NCBI RefSeq assembly: GCF_918697865.1
Contig: NZ_CAKKMV010000023.1
Coordinates: 1 to 60,949, forward strand
Reading direction: 5' to 3'
DNA: 60,949 nt
From: Massilia sp. Bi118
GTDB lineage: Bacteria; Pseudomonadota; Gammaproteobacteria; Burkholderiales; Burkholderiaceae_D
Part shown: piece after piece, positions 1 through 8,333 of the stretch
How the letters are laid out: each line of letters begins with the position of its first letter
Numbering within the stretch: position 1 is the stretch's first letter
The notes under the pieces: model-generated
Told to the model about the DNA's origin: nothing
Databases searched by the model: none
Seen by the model: the letters and a program-made list of their open reading frames with translations, nothing else
Translations under genes and position numbers: made by a program

Positions 1-132
1 GGGCTGGCTTTGGTGAAGGAGTTGACGGCCTTGCATGGAGGGCGTGTCGAAGCGCGTAGCGAGGGGGCGGGTAAAGGTTGTGTGTTTACGCTGCGTTTGC
101 CGCTGGCTTTAGATGCCGTCATTCCCGCGTAG
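1..132 (+). CDS. Sensor histidine kinase, C-terminal end only
   Basis: The window opens inside a reading frame that runs to a TAG stop. Its 43 visible residues begin GLALVKELTALHGG, which is the last glycine box (G2) and closing strand of a HATPase_c ATP-binding domain, so this is the end of a histidine kinase. A closely similar segment occurs in the hybrid kinase at 55216-58050. The final residues, DAVIPA and the stop, are encoded by the left arm of the repeat at 117-206, so the original C-terminus was probably replaced by the repeat. Input domains and partner lie outside the window. Confidence 0.85.
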   Translation, partial: GLALVKELTALHGGRVEARSEGAGKGCVFTLRLPLALDAVIPA

Positions 133-206
133 GCGGGAATCCAAGTTCTGCGTGAGCTAACTTAACGCATCCAAACTTGGATTCCCGCCTTCGCGGGAAC
201 GACGGG
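117..206. repeat. Large inverted repeat with two ATTCCC..GGGAAT palindromes
   Basis: Two near-identical units lie head to head. The left one is CGTC + ATTCCCGCGTAGGCGGGAAT + CCAAGTT (117-147); the right one is AACTTGG + ATTCCCGCCTTCGCGGGAAC + GACGG (174-205). Each unit is itself a palindrome of the ATTCCC-N8-GGGAAT type, like the dRS3/REP-type repeats of betaproteobacteria. The element lies between two convergent genes and supplies the stop codon of both. It could form a long hairpin and act as a bidirectional terminator. Confidence 0.85.
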
Positions 207-687
207 CCATGATCCGCTCGATCATCCGCTCCGGCGACTCTTCGACATCCAGCACCATCCCCGCCTCATCCCCCTCCAGCGGCTCCAGATCCCGCAACTG
301 GCTATCCAGCAGCGACAAAGGCATGAAATGCCCCGCCCGCGCCCCCATCCGCGCAGCGATCGTCTCGCGGCTCCCATGCAAATGCACGAAGCGCACATCG
401 CAACCCGAGACACGCAGCGTATCGCGATACGCCCGCTTGAGCGCCGAGCAGGCCAGCACCACCTCGCGCCCGCCGGCGCAGGCGCGCGCCAGTTCGTGGG
501 CCAGCAGGGTCAGCCAGCCTTCGCGGTCGGCGTCCGTCAGCGCAATCCCGGCCGACATCTTGCGCACGTTCTCGTCTGGATGAAAGCGGTCGCCCTCGAT
601 GAATTCGGCGCCCAGGACATCGGCCAGGCGCTTGCCGACCTCGCTCTTGCCGCAGCCGCTCACGCCCATGATCACCCAGGCGCTCAT
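157..687 (-). CDS. gntK: Gluconokinase (D-gluconate kinase)
   Basis: Phosphorylates gluconate to 6-phosphogluconate with ATP in the cytoplasm, feeding the Entner-Doudoroff or pentose phosphate route. The 176-residue protein has the P-loop GVSGCGKS near residue 8, GDRFHP near 35, and the CSALKRAYRD and LHGSRE segments typical of the small GntK family. Start chosen at the ATG at 685-687, because it overlaps the TGA of the upstream regulator (ATGA) and puts the P-loop at the N-terminus. The last 14 or so residues (REGGNPSLDALS) are encoded by the repeat at 117-206 and are unlikely to be functional. No gluconate permease is adjacent. Confidence 0.93.
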   Translation of the reverse strand: MSAWVIMGVSGCGKSEVGKRLADVLGAEFIEGDRFHPDENVRKMSAGIALTDADREGWLTLLAHELARACAGGREVVLACSALKRAYRDTLRVSGCDVRFVHLHGSRETIAARMGARAGHFMPLSLLDSQLRDLEPLEGDEAGMVLDVEESPERMIERIMARRSREGGNPSLDALS

Positions 688-1712
688 GTGCTCTCCCGCT
701 CGCGCAGGGTGAAGCCGAGGTCGATGCGGCGCGCTGCCGGCGTTTTGCCGGCAATGAGATCCAGCAGCAGCGAGGCGGCCTGGTAGCCGACCTGGTAGCG
801 CGGCGTGTCGACCGTGGTCAGCGAAGGCAGCATCAGGCTGGAGGCCGGCAGGTCGTTGAAGCCGGCCACCGCGATCCGTCCAGGCACCGGTATGCCGGCG
901 CGCTGGCAATGGAAGATGGCGCCATGCGCAAGGTCGTCGTTGCAGAAGAAGACGGCATCGGCATCCGGCAGCTCGGCCAGCACGCGGCGCATCAGCTCCG
1001 CGCCGAGGGCGACGGTCGAGGGTGCGGGCGTCATGATTTCGAGGCGCTGGTCGAACAGGCCGGCCTCGCGCATCGCCTGGCGCCAGCCGTCGGCGCGGCG
1101 CAGGGTGCGCTCGTCGAGCTGGGCGCCGACGAAGGCGATCCGGCGGTAGCCTTTCCCCAAAAGGTGGCGCGTCAGGGCCATGCCGGCGTCGAGCTGGGAA
1201 AAGCCGACCGACAGCGTGGATGGCGTTTCCGCCAGGTCCATCATGGCCACCACCGGCACGCGCAGGGTCTCGAGCATGCTTGCCACTTCGGGGCTGTGGC
1301 TCAGGCCTGGCAGCAGGATGCCGTCCGGGTCCGATTGCAGGTAAGTGCGCAACAGCTTCTCTTCTTCGCTGTCCGAATAATGCGTATTGCCGATCAGGAG
1401 CTGGTACTGGCTGGCCTCGACCGCATCCTGGATTCCGTCCAGCACCGCCGTGAACACCGCGTTCGACAGCGATGGCACCAGCACCGCGATCACGCGCGAC
1501 TGGCGCGATGCCAGCGCCCGCGCCGCGCGGTTAGGCACATAGCCGAGTTCCAGCACGGCGCGCTCGACCCTGGCGCGGGTCGCGCTTGAAACCAGCTGCG
1601 GCTGGCTGAGCGCGCGCGAAGCGGTCATGGTCGACACCCCCGCCACGCGCGCTACTTCCTCCAGCGTTGCCCGTCCCGTTCCACGTCCTTTGCCTGTGCT
1701 GCTTTTGCTCAT
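684..1712 (-). CDS. gntR: LacI-family transcriptional regulator, probable gluconate repressor
   Basis: A 342-residue LacI-type regulator. The helix-turn-helix and hinge helix occupy about residues 15-70 (TLEEVARVAGVSTMTASRAL, then PNRAARALASR), followed by a periplasmic-binding-protein-like sugar domain. It is translationally coupled to gluconokinase by an ATGA overlap, so the effector is most likely gluconate or a related sugar acid, as for E. coli GntR, also LacI-type. Upstream on the minus strand a TTGACA hexamer (1771-1776) is a possible -35 box, but no convincing -10 is visible. Autoregulation is likely but inferred. Confidence 0.88.
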   Translation of the reverse strand: MSKSSTGKGRGTGRATLEEVARVAGVSTMTASRALSQPQLVSSATRARVERAVLELGYVPNRAARALASRQSRVIAVLVPSLSNAVFTAVLDGIQDAVEASQYQLLIGNTHYSDSEEEKLLRTYLQSDPDGILLPGLSHSPEVASMLETLRVPVVAMMDLAETPSTLSVGFSQLDAGMALTRHLLGKGYRRIAFVGAQLDERTLRRADGWRQAMREAGLFDQRLEIMTPAPSTVALGAELMRRVLAELPDADAVFFCNDDLAHGAIFHCQRAGIPVPGRIAVAGFNDLPASSLMLPSLTTVDTPRYQVGYQAASLLLDLIAGKTPAARRIDLGFTLREREST

Positions 1713-1877
1713 CGTCTTCCTGATTCAGGCCACTCGGCCGCCCCCGGATTGCGCCACGCTTTGGACAGTTTGTCAATGTCATGTCCGAGATGTCCTACGC
1801 GTCCTCCGCCTATTTTCCGATTGCCGCTATCAGTAAGCGGACTACCATGAAGTTTTCGGCACCGAAAGGAGGCGCGA

Positions 1878-2195
1878 ATGCCAAGTAACCAGGAATATAA
1901 GGGTAAAGGCAATAAAGGCAGTAATTACGATGAATTGAGCGGTGTAGGGACCAGCAGCGCCGGCAAGACAGGCACGACTGGCAACCTCAACGACGGCGGC
2001 CGCGATGGCGGCATCGGATCGCCCGACCTCGCCGACTCGGGCAATTTGCAATCGGCCAACGCCGGCCAGCCGGGCGGTACTCCAGCCCAGGGTGATTCCC
2101 AGCGCGGTCAGGCCAATCCGGGCAATCGTCAGCAAGGAGGAGATTTAAATCAGCAACAGGGCAAGCAACAACCGAGCAACAAGCAGCAGAAGTAA
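1878..2195 (+). CDS. Small hydrophilic Gly/Gln/Asn-rich protein of unknown function
   Basis: A 105-residue, low-complexity, highly hydrophilic protein with no signal peptide, membrane segment or recognisable domain. It is rich in Gly, Gln, Asn and Ser and ends in a Gln/Lys-rich tail. It is probably real because a very strong Shine-Dalgarno sequence (AAGGAGG, 1866-1872) lies five bases before the ATG, and a hairpin follows the stop. The composition resembles disordered stress- or desiccation-associated proteins, but that is only a resemblance. The opposite strand has a hydrophobic open frame (1842-2135) that lacks a ribosome site. Confidence 0.65.
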   Translation: MPSNQEYKGKGNKGSNYDELSGVGTSSAGKTGTTGNLNDGGRDGGIGSPDLADSGNLQSANAGQPGGTPAQGDSQRGQANPGNRQQGGDLNQQQGKQQPSNKQQK

Positions 2196-2207
2196 ACCCT
2201 TCCTTCA

Positions 2208-2230
2208 GCGGCGGGCGCAATGTCCGCCGC
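2208..2230 (+). terminator. Possible terminator hairpin
   Basis: GCGGCGG (2208-2214) pairs with CCGCCGC (2224-2230) around a nine-base loop, 13 bases after the small Gly/Gln-rich gene. There is no clear T-run, so a role in termination is only likely. Confidence 0.35.
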
Positions 2231-2313
2231 GCACTCCTTCCCTCAGTATTATCCACAGTTCTTGAACTGTCGTATCCACGCCGCAAGTGCTGGATGTTTC
2301 CGTAGGGAATGAA

Positions 2314-2319
2314 TATACT
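2314..2319 (+). promoter_or_regulatory. Candidate -10 box for the PAS-GGDEF-EAL gene
   Basis: TATACT lies 22 bases before the ATG at 2341. No good -35 is seen at 17 bases. If used, transcription would start near 2326, which argues against the in-frame GTG at 2287 as the translation start. Confidence 0.35.
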
Positions 2320-2340
2320 GCCCTTGCAGGCCTACCCTGC

Positions 2341-4479
2341 ATGCATATCACCACTCCCCTCCCCACCATGGACGCGCCGGCCCCGAATTCCCTCGCCGCA
2401 GACCCGCAACTGCGCATCGACGACGCGCTGGAAGAGCTGAAACGCTCGCGCGAGCGCATGAACGCCATGCTGGAGAGCATAGGCGACGCCTTCTTCGCAG
2501 TCGACCGCGACTGGCGCGTCATCTACGCCAACGGCAAGGCCGCGAACTTCGTCGATGTGGAACTCGGCAGTACCATCGGCAAGCCCTTGCTGGACGTGGT
2601 GCCGGACCTGAAGGACACCGCCATCCTCGAGCGCTACCTGCAGGCGATGGAAAGCGGCCAGCCCGCCGTGTTCGAAGACTACTGGGCGCCTACCGCCACC
2701 TGGGTCGAAGCGCGGGCCTATCCGACCGCGGACGGCCTCTCGGTCTACTTCCACGACATCACCGAAAAGCGCCTCGCCGAGGAAGCGCTGCGCAAGAGCG
2801 AACAGCGCTTCCGCAACCTGTTCCAGCAGGCCGGCGACAGCATCCTGATCACGGACCGCCAGCTGCGCATCGTGGCCGCCAACGGCCGCGCCTGCGCCCA
2901 CTTCGGCTACCGCGAGGACGAGCTGCTGGGGATGTCCGCGCGCGAGATCGACAGCAATTTCAGCTATGGCGTCGAACTGTACGAAAGCCTGCTGCGCGGC
3001 CAGACGCACCTGCTGCGCATCGTCAAGAAGCGCAAGGACGGCAGCACCTTCCCGGCCGAAGTCCGCGTCTCGCGCTTCGAAGAAAACGGCCAGGGATTCT
3101 TCCAGGCGATCATCCGCGACCTGACCGAGCGCGAGGATGCCGAGCGTCAGCTGCAGCATCTTGCGACCCACGACACCCTGACCGGCCTGCCGAACCGCGC
3201 CCTGCTGCACGAGCGCCTGCAGCGCATGCTCGACGACTGCGCGCCGGGCCGCTCGGTGGCGGTCATGTTCCTCGATCTCGACCGCTTCAAGGAAGTTAAC
3301 GACTCCTTCGGCCACGAGCACGGCGACGTGCTGCTGTGCGAAGTCGCCGCGCGCCTGCGCCGGGTGCTGCGCCCGGCCGACGTGGTGGCGCGCCTGGGCG
3401 GCGACGAATTCGTGGTGGCGGCCGAAAGCGGCGGCGGAAGCGATGCCGCCGCCTCCATCGCGGCCAAGCTGCTCGAGGTGCTGACCCTGCCGGTCACGGT
3501 TGGGGCCCAGGACGTGGTGGTGGGCGCCTCGATCGGCATCAGCATGTACCCGCGCGATGCGGCCACGCGCGAGCTGCTGTTCCAGACCGCGGACACCGCG
3601 ATGTACCGCGCCAAGGCCGAAGGCCGCAACCGCTACCGCTTCTTCGAGCCGGAAATGACGGTGGCGGCGCGCGCCCGCATGGCGCTCGAGCTGTCGCTGC
3701 GGCCGGCGCTGGCGCGCGAGGAATTCGAGCTCCACTACCAGCCGCGGGTGGACCTGCGCAGCATGGAGGTCGTGGGCATGGAAGCGCTGATCCGCTGGCG
3801 CCATCCACAGCAGGGCATGGTGCAGCCGCAGCAGTTCATCGGCATCGCCGAGGAGACCGGTCTGATCGTACCGATCGGACGCTGGGTGCTGCGCGAGGCC
3901 TGCCGCCAGACCCGCCGCCTGATCGACGAGTACCGACGGCCGATCCGGGTCTCGGTCAACGTCTCGGCGCGCCAGCTGGCCCAGCCGGGCTTTGCGGCCG
4001 AAGTGCGCGAAGCGCTTGCCGACGCCGGCCTGGCCCCGGTCGCGCTCGAGCTGGAGCTGACCGAGAGCGCCCTGATCGAAGACCTGGAGCGCACCGCCGC
4101 CATGCTGGGCGAGCTGCAGGCCCTGGGCGTGAAACTCGCGGTGGACGATTTCGGCACCGGCTATTCCGGCCTGGCCTACCTGCGCCGCCTGCCGATCGAC
4201 GTGCTCAAGCTGGACCGCTCCTTCGTGCTGCAGGACGACGGCCGCATCAGCGCCTTCGATTTCGTGAAAGCCTTCGTCGACATGGCGCACGCGCTGCAGA
4301 TGTCGGTGGTGGCCGAAGGCGTGGAAACCACCGAGGTGCTGGACTTCCTGCGCGCCGCTTCCTGCGACGAAGCCCAGGGGTATCTGCTGGGACGCCCGCT
4401 GCCGCTGGCGGAACTGCGCAAGCTACTGGGCAGCAGACCAGAACGCGGCAGTGTCCTCGTCGCCGGCATCGGGGCCTGA
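2341..4479 (+). CDS. PAS-PAS-GGDEF-EAL cyclic-di-GMP protein
   Basis: A 712-residue soluble protein that should make and/or degrade c-di-GMP. Two PAS domains (about residues 38-150 and 152-270) precede a GGDEF domain with an intact motif at residues 353-357 and an RPAD inhibitory site five residues before it. An EAL domain follows with EAL at 481-483 and the DDFGTGYS and EGVET segments conserved. Both catalytic halves therefore look competent. Start chosen at 2341, after a possible -10 box; 2287 (GTG) and 2368 (ATG) are alternatives. The 3' end overlaps the convergent lipid kinase gene by 57 bases. Confidence 0.92.
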   Translation: MHITTPLPTMDAPAPNSLAADPQLRIDDALEELKRSRERMNAMLESIGDAFFAVDRDWRVIYANGKAANFVDVELGSTIGKPLLDVVPDLKDTAILERYLQAMESGQPAVFEDYWAPTATWVEARAYPTADGLSVYFHDITEKRLAEEALRKSEQRFRNLFQQAGDSILITDRQLRIVAANGRACAHFGYREDELLGMSAREIDSNFSYGVELYESLLRGQTHLLRIVKKRKDGSTFPAEVRVSRFEENGQGFFQAIIRDLTEREDAERQLQHLATHDTLTGLPNRALLHERLQRMLDDCAPGRSVAVMFLDLDRFKEVNDSFGHEHGDVLLCEVAARLRRVLRPADVVARLGGDEFVVAAESGGGSDAAASIAAKLLEVLTLPVTVGAQDVVVGASIGISMYPRDAATRELLFQTADTAMYRAKAEGRNRYRFFEPEMTVAARARMALELSLRPALAREEFELHYQPRVDLRSMEVVGMEALIRWRHPQQGMVQPQQFIGIAEETGLIVPIGRWVLREACRQTRRLIDEYRRPIRVSVNVSARQLAQPGFAAEVREALADAGLAPVALELELTESALIEDLERTAAMLGELQALGVKLAVDDFGTGYSGLAYLRRLPIDVLKLDRSFVLQDDGRISAFDFVKAFVDMAHALQMSVVAEGVETTEVLDFLRAASCDEAQGYLLGRPLPLAELRKLLGSRPERGSVLVAGIGA

Positions 4480-5430
4480 CGAGGCTTCCAGCGGCTCCGC
4501 CACCAGCAGCGCCAGCCTGCCTTCCAGCGCCTCGAAACGCAGCGGCAGTTCCAGCTTGCAGACTTCACCGTCGGCCGCCACCTTGATTCTGCGCCGCCCG
4601 GACAGGAATGGCGCCCGCACCGTCATGCTGCGGAAGGCAAAAGCAGTCACGTCCTCGGCCTCGCCCAGGCGCCCGAGCGCGCCGCGCAGCAGTAGCGCGA
4701 GCATACGCCATTTGCCGACAGGGCGCGGGGCGATCGCCGCCAGCCTGCCCTCCTCCACCGCATGGTCGAGCGGCTGCATGCCGACCTGCTCCATCTGCAG
4801 GCGGTTGTTGCCGACGAAGAGCGTCGGGGTCCGCAGGCGGTGGGCCCGGCCATCCAGCTCCAGCTCGATGCGCAGGTTGCGGTGCCGGCCCAGCGCCGTC
4901 TTCAGCGCCGACAGGATCGCCACTACGCGGCTGCGGCCGTACTGGCGCTTGTCATTCTCGCGCTCTTCCAGCAGGCGCGGATACAGGCCAACGCTGGCGT
5001 TCACCAGGAAGCTGCGTCCGTTCACGGTACCGACCTGCACGTGACGCACGCGGGCGCGCAGCAGCGCCTGCACGGCCTCGCGCAGGTCTTCCGGTATGCC
5101 GTGGGTGCGGCCGAAATAATTGAAGGTGCCCTGGGGCAGTACGCCGAACACGCAGCCGTGGCGCACCGCTTCGTGCGCAACCGCGTTGAGGGTGCCGTCC
5201 CCGCCGGCCGCGACCAGGATGGCGGCGTCAAGCGCGGCCTTCTGCGCCACCCTGGCGGCGGCTTCGGGCATGCGCGCGCCCTCGTGCACGACCTCGATCT
5301 CGCAACGGCGCCCGGCGCCTTCCAGCACCTCGCGGATGGTGGTGCAGCGCAGCTCGGTATCGGTGCGGCCCGAGCCGGCGTTCAGCACGACGTAGTATGG
5401 CGCTTCGGGGCCTGGGTCCTGCATGACCAT
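4423..5430 (-). CDS. Diacylglycerol/lipid kinase family protein (YegS-like)
   Basis: A 335-residue member of the DAGK catalytic superfamily. It has the NAGSG phosphate-binding loop near the N-terminus, the nucleotide motif GGDGT near residue 78, and GVLPQGTFNYF about 20 residues later. Family members phosphorylate diacylglycerol, sphingosine or other lipids with ATP at the membrane surface; the substrate cannot be told from sequence. Start chosen at 5430 because AGGAGGAG sits just upstream. It converges on and overlaps the c-di-GMP gene, and is divergent from the TetR gene. Confidence 0.85.
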   Translation of the reverse strand: MVMQDPGPEAPYYVVLNAGSGRTDTELRCTTIREVLEGAGRRCEIEVVHEGARMPEAAARVAQKAALDAAILVAAGGDGTLNAVAHEAVRHGCVFGVLPQGTFNYFGRTHGIPEDLREAVQALLRARVRHVQVGTVNGRSFLVNASVGLYPRLLEERENDKRQYGRSRVVAILSALKTALGRHRNLRIELELDGRAHRLRTPTLFVGNNRLQMEQVGMQPLDHAVEEGRLAAIAPRPVGKWRMLALLLRGALGRLGEAEDVTAFAFRSMTVRAPFLSGRRRIKVAADGEVCKLELPLRFEALEGRLALLVAEPLEASSGPDAGDEDTAAFWSAAQ

Positions 5431-5524
5431 CTCGTTTGCTCCTCCTCTGTGACGTCGGTGTCGAAAGGGTAGCAGTTTTGGCGGGCGTGCCGCTCCCGCT
5501 TGCCGGGCGGAACCGCGACGCCCT

Positions 5525-5571
5525 TGTCGCCAATTTCGCGACATCGTGCTGCACCGGGCGCGGCTTATACT
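5525..5571 (+). promoter_or_regulatory. Promoter and probable operator of the TetR gene
   Basis: An inverted repeat TGTCGC-N7-GCGACA (5525-5543) is followed by a TATACT -10 box (5566-5571), with the repeat ending where the -35 would start. It lies in the divergent spacer between the lipid kinase and TetR genes. TetR proteins usually bind such sites near their own gene, so autoregulation and control of the kinase are plausible inferences. Confidence 0.5.
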
Positions 5572-5579
5572 GCGGCGCT

Positions 5580-6167
5580 ATGAGAATCAGCAAGGAAAAA
5601 GCCGCCGAGAACAGGGTCGCCCTGATCCGCGCCGCCAGCAAATTGATACGCGAACGAGGCATCGATGGCGTGGGCGTGGCGGAAATCAGCAAGGCGGCCG
5701 GGCTCACGCACGGCGCGCTGTATGCCCACTTCCGCTCCAAGGAGGAGCTGGCCCTGGCCGCGCTCTCGCATGGACTCGAGCAGACCTGCGCCGGGCTGGA
5801 TGAGGCCAGCGCCGACGGCTTGAGCGGCCTGTCGCGCTTCCTCGACGACTTCCTGTCGCTCGCCGGGCGCGACGACTATGCCGCCAACTGCCCCGTGGCC
5901 GCTTCGGCCAGCGAGATCGGACGCCAGGACAGTGCGCTCAGCGCACGTTTTGGGGAGGGGATTCTTTCGATGGCGGCCGCGTTCGAGCGCGGCATGGCGC
6001 CGGGCATCGACACCAGGGCGCGCGCGCTGACGGTGGTGGCGGCCCTGGTCGGCGCCCAGGCCGTGGCGCGCGGCGCCGCCAAGGGCGACCCCGCGCTGTC
6101 CGAAGAAGTGCTACGCTCCGCGCGCCAGACGATCGTCGGCGCACTGCTGGCGCCGCGCGCGGACTGA
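5580..6167 (+). CDS. TetR/AcrR-family transcriptional regulator
   Basis: A 195-residue regulator with a typical N-terminal TetR helix-turn-helix (about residues 8-55, including EISKAAGLTHGALYAHF) and an all-helical ligand domain. The ATG at 5580 is only nine bases after a TATACT -10 box, so the mRNA is probably almost leaderless; an upstream in-frame start would lie before the promoter. Ligand unknown. The nearest divergent gene is the lipid kinase, the usual first candidate target. It ends 12 bases from the convergent binding-protein gene. Confidence 0.88.
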   Translation: MRISKEKAAENRVALIRAASKLIRERGIDGVGVAEISKAAGLTHGALYAHFRSKEELALAALSHGLEQTCAGLDEASADGLSGLSRFLDDFLSLAGRDDYAANCPVAASASEIGRQDSALSARFGEGILSMAAAFERGMAPGIDTRARALTVVAALVGAQAVARGAAKGDPALSEEVLRSARQTIVGALLAPRAD

Positions 6168-6179
6168 TTACTTCGCCGT

Positions 6180-7307
6180 TTACTTCGTGACGGCGATCTC
6201 GGTACGGTGGCCGCCCTTGAAGGTGTAGAGGGTGATGGTGCCGTCGCGGATGTCGCCGTGCGGGTCGAAGGCGATGTTGCCGGTCACGCCCTTGTAGCGG
6301 ATCTTCGCCAGCTCCGGCAGGTATTTCGCCGGCGCCGAGGAACCGGCCTTGTTCATCGCCTCGGCCAGGATCAGGGTCGCGTCGTAGGAATACGGCGCGA
6401 TGATCTGGACGTCGATGCCGAAGCGCTTCTTGTAATCGGCGCGGAACTTGTCCATGCCGGCCTTGCCGGCCGCCTCGACGCCGCCCGCTTCCGCGCACAC
6501 CACCTGGCCGTCGGCCATGGTGCCGCCGGACAGCTTGTGCATCTCGTCCGAGCAGATGCCATCGCCGCCCATCATCTTGACGTTCAGGCCCAGCTGCTTC
6601 ATCTGGCGCAGCATCGGGCCGGCCACCGCATTCATCCCGCCAAAGAACACCAGGTCGGGATTGCTGGCGCGGATGCGGGTCAGGATGGCCGAGAAATCGG
6701 TCGCCTTGTCGTTGGTGAACTCCTTCGCCACCACCTTCATGCCCTGCTGGCGCAGGCCGTTGACGAACTCGGTCACCAGGCCCTGGCCGTAGGCGGTGCG
6801 GTCGTCGATCACGGCCACGCGTTTGGCGGCCATGCTCTTGACCGCGTAGCGGCCCAGCGCGCGGCCCAGCTGGATGTCGTTGGCGACCACGCGGAAGGTG
6901 GTGTTGAAGCCCTGCTTCGTATAGGCCGGATTGGTCGACGAGGCGGTGATCTGCGGGATGCCGGCATCGAAGTAGATCTTCGAGGCCGGGATCGTGGTGC
7001 CCGAGGTCTCGTGGCCGATCACGCCGTTGACTTTCGCATCGGCCAGCTTCTGGGCCGCGGCGGTCGCCTGCTTCGGCTCGCCGGCGTCATCTTCGGGCGC
7101 CAGCACCCACTTCACCTTGCGTCCGGCAATCGTGGCGCCGCGCGCGTTCAGCGCCTCGATCGCCATGCGCACGCCGTTTTCGCTGTCCTTGCCGAAGTGG
7201 GCCACCGGTCCCGTCATGGCGGCTACGTGCCCGATGCGGACGACTTCCTGGGCCGGTGCCAGGCCGGCCGCCGACAATGCGGTCAAGGCAAACAGATACT
7301 TCTTCAT
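6180..7307 (-). CDS. Branched-chain amino-acid-type ABC transporter substrate-binding protein
   Basis: A 375-residue periplasmic binding protein of the LivJ/LivK (type I fold) family. It has a clear signal peptide (MKKYLFALTALSAAGLAPA, cleaved before QEVV), then the family opening VVRIGHVAAMTGPVAHFGKD and a conserved C-terminal lobe. It would capture a branched-chain amino acid, amide or aromatic acid for a Liv-type transporter. No permease or ATPase gene is nearby, so it is an orphan component that must use a transporter encoded elsewhere. A GAGGATGGA ribosome site precedes the ATG. Confidence 0.92.
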   Translation of the reverse strand: MKKYLFALTALSAAGLAPAQEVVRIGHVAAMTGPVAHFGKDSENGVRMAIEALNARGATIAGRKVKWVLAPEDDAGEPKQATAAAQKLADAKVNGVIGHETSGTTIPASKIYFDAGIPQITASSTNPAYTKQGFNTTFRVVANDIQLGRALGRYAVKSMAAKRVAVIDDRTAYGQGLVTEFVNGLRQQGMKVVAKEFTNDKATDFSAILTRIRASNPDLVFFGGMNAVAGPMLRQMKQLGLNVKMMGGDGICSDEMHKLSGGTMADGQVVCAEAGGVEAAGKAGMDKFRADYKKRFGIDVQIIAPYSYDATLILAEAMNKAGSSAPAKYLPELAKIRYKGVTGNIAFDPHGDIRDGTITLYTFKGGHRTEIAVTK

Positions 7308-7413
7308 TCCATCCTCGTATATACAGGTGATTCTTTATACCAAAAACGATATGTTACAAGGGATAGTGGTAACTCTCAAGTATTCCCTGGCAACAATCCG
7401 GTTTTCCTGCAGA

Positions 7414-8289
7414 ATGGCGACCATGCCTGAGAAACTGCCGACACTTTCCGCCTCCACCCTGCTGCGAGCCCTGTTCAAGCGCCCTGCCCGCGGCGCCTCC
7501 GCCGGTCCGATTCCGACCCGCTACCTTCTCGACCGCATCGACCTTGAACAGGTGGCGCGCTACCGGAGCGGCCTGGGCTTCGGGGGGACGCGCATACCGC
7601 TCACCTATTACTACCTGCTGGCCCAGCGCGCCCATCTGGCGACCATGCTGGGCGCGGCCTTCCCCTTCCGCCTGGTGGGGGCGATCCATGTCGACAATAC
7701 GCTGCGCGCGGGCGTGCAGCCGGTGACCGGGCGCCCGCTGGAACTGGCGACCGAAGTCCGCATCGAGCCGCCTTCCGCCAACGGCGCCGTGCACGCCGTA
7801 CTGGACACCCAGGCGACCCAGGACGGCCAGCTGGTGTTTGCCTGCAGCAGCACCTACCTGGTCGCGCGCGGTAAGCGCAGCGGCGGCGGTCCGCGCGCTT
7901 CCGCAACGGCGGCGCCGGCGCTGGCGTCCGTAAGCGCCTGGCGCCTGTCCGCCGCCAGCGGCCGGCACTATGCCGCCCTGTCCGGCGACTGGAACCCGAT
8001 CCACCTGTGGCGGTGGTCGGCACGCCTGATGGGCCTGAAGGCGCCCATCATCCACGGCATGCACACGCTGGGCCGGGCCTGCGCCGAGCTCGAACGCGCC
8101 GGCGGGCGCCCGCTGGCGCGGCTGGACGGGCGTTTCCGCGCGACGATCGAACTCGGCGCCGAAGCCGCGCTGGCGGCCAGCCTGGCGGACGGCCGTTTTA
8201 CGGTCGGGACCGGCGGCCGCGTCGCCGTCGAGGGCGAATTCGCGTTTGATTCATCTCAACCCATGCAGGCAGCATATCCGCGATCCTGA
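7414..8289 (+). CDS. MaoC-like hot-dog dehydratase domain protein
   Basis: A 291-residue protein with two hot-dog halves. The C-terminal half carries the hydratase-2 signature around SGDWNPIHLW and APIIHGMHTLGRA, the region holding the catalytic Asp and His of R-specific enoyl-CoA hydratases. The N-terminal half lacks this motif, as in other double-hot-dog MaoC proteins. It probably hydrates an acyl-CoA thioester, but the substrate is unknown. The start is uncertain: ATGs at 7414 and 7423 are in frame and neither has a good ribosome site. A GTTAC-N11-GTAAC inverted repeat (7353-7373) lies in the spacer shared with the divergent binding-protein gene. Confidence 0.8.
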   Translation: MATMPEKLPTLSASTLLRALFKRPARGASAGPIPTRYLLDRIDLEQVARYRSGLGFGGTRIPLTYYYLLAQRAHLATMLGAAFPFRLVGAIHVDNTLRAGVQPVTGRPLELATEVRIEPPSANGAVHAVLDTQATQDGQLVFACSSTYLVARGKRSGGGPRASATAAPALASVSAWRLSAASGRHYAALSGDWNPIHLWRWSARLMGLKAPIIHGMHTLGRACAELERAGGRPLARLDGRFRATIELGAEAALAASLADGRFTVGTGGRVAVEGEFAFDSSQPMQAAYPRS

Positions 8290-8333
8290 ATGGGCCGCCT
8301 CGCATCGGGCGGCGCATCCATGGGAGGACGGCC

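Noticed and set aside
1771..1776. TTGACA as the -35 box of the gluconate regulator
   Set aside because: No acceptable -10 box lies at 16-18 bases; it is recorded in the gene entry only.
1842..2135. A hydrophobic minus-strand frame opposite the Gly/Gln-rich gene
   Set aside because: It has no ribosome site, whereas the plus-strand frame has a near-perfect one. The hydrophobicity follows from the Gln/Asn codons read backwards.
2287..2289. GTG start for the PAS-GGDEF-EAL protein
   Set aside because: It lies upstream of the likely -10 box and lacks a ribosome site; the extra residues are not part of a domain.
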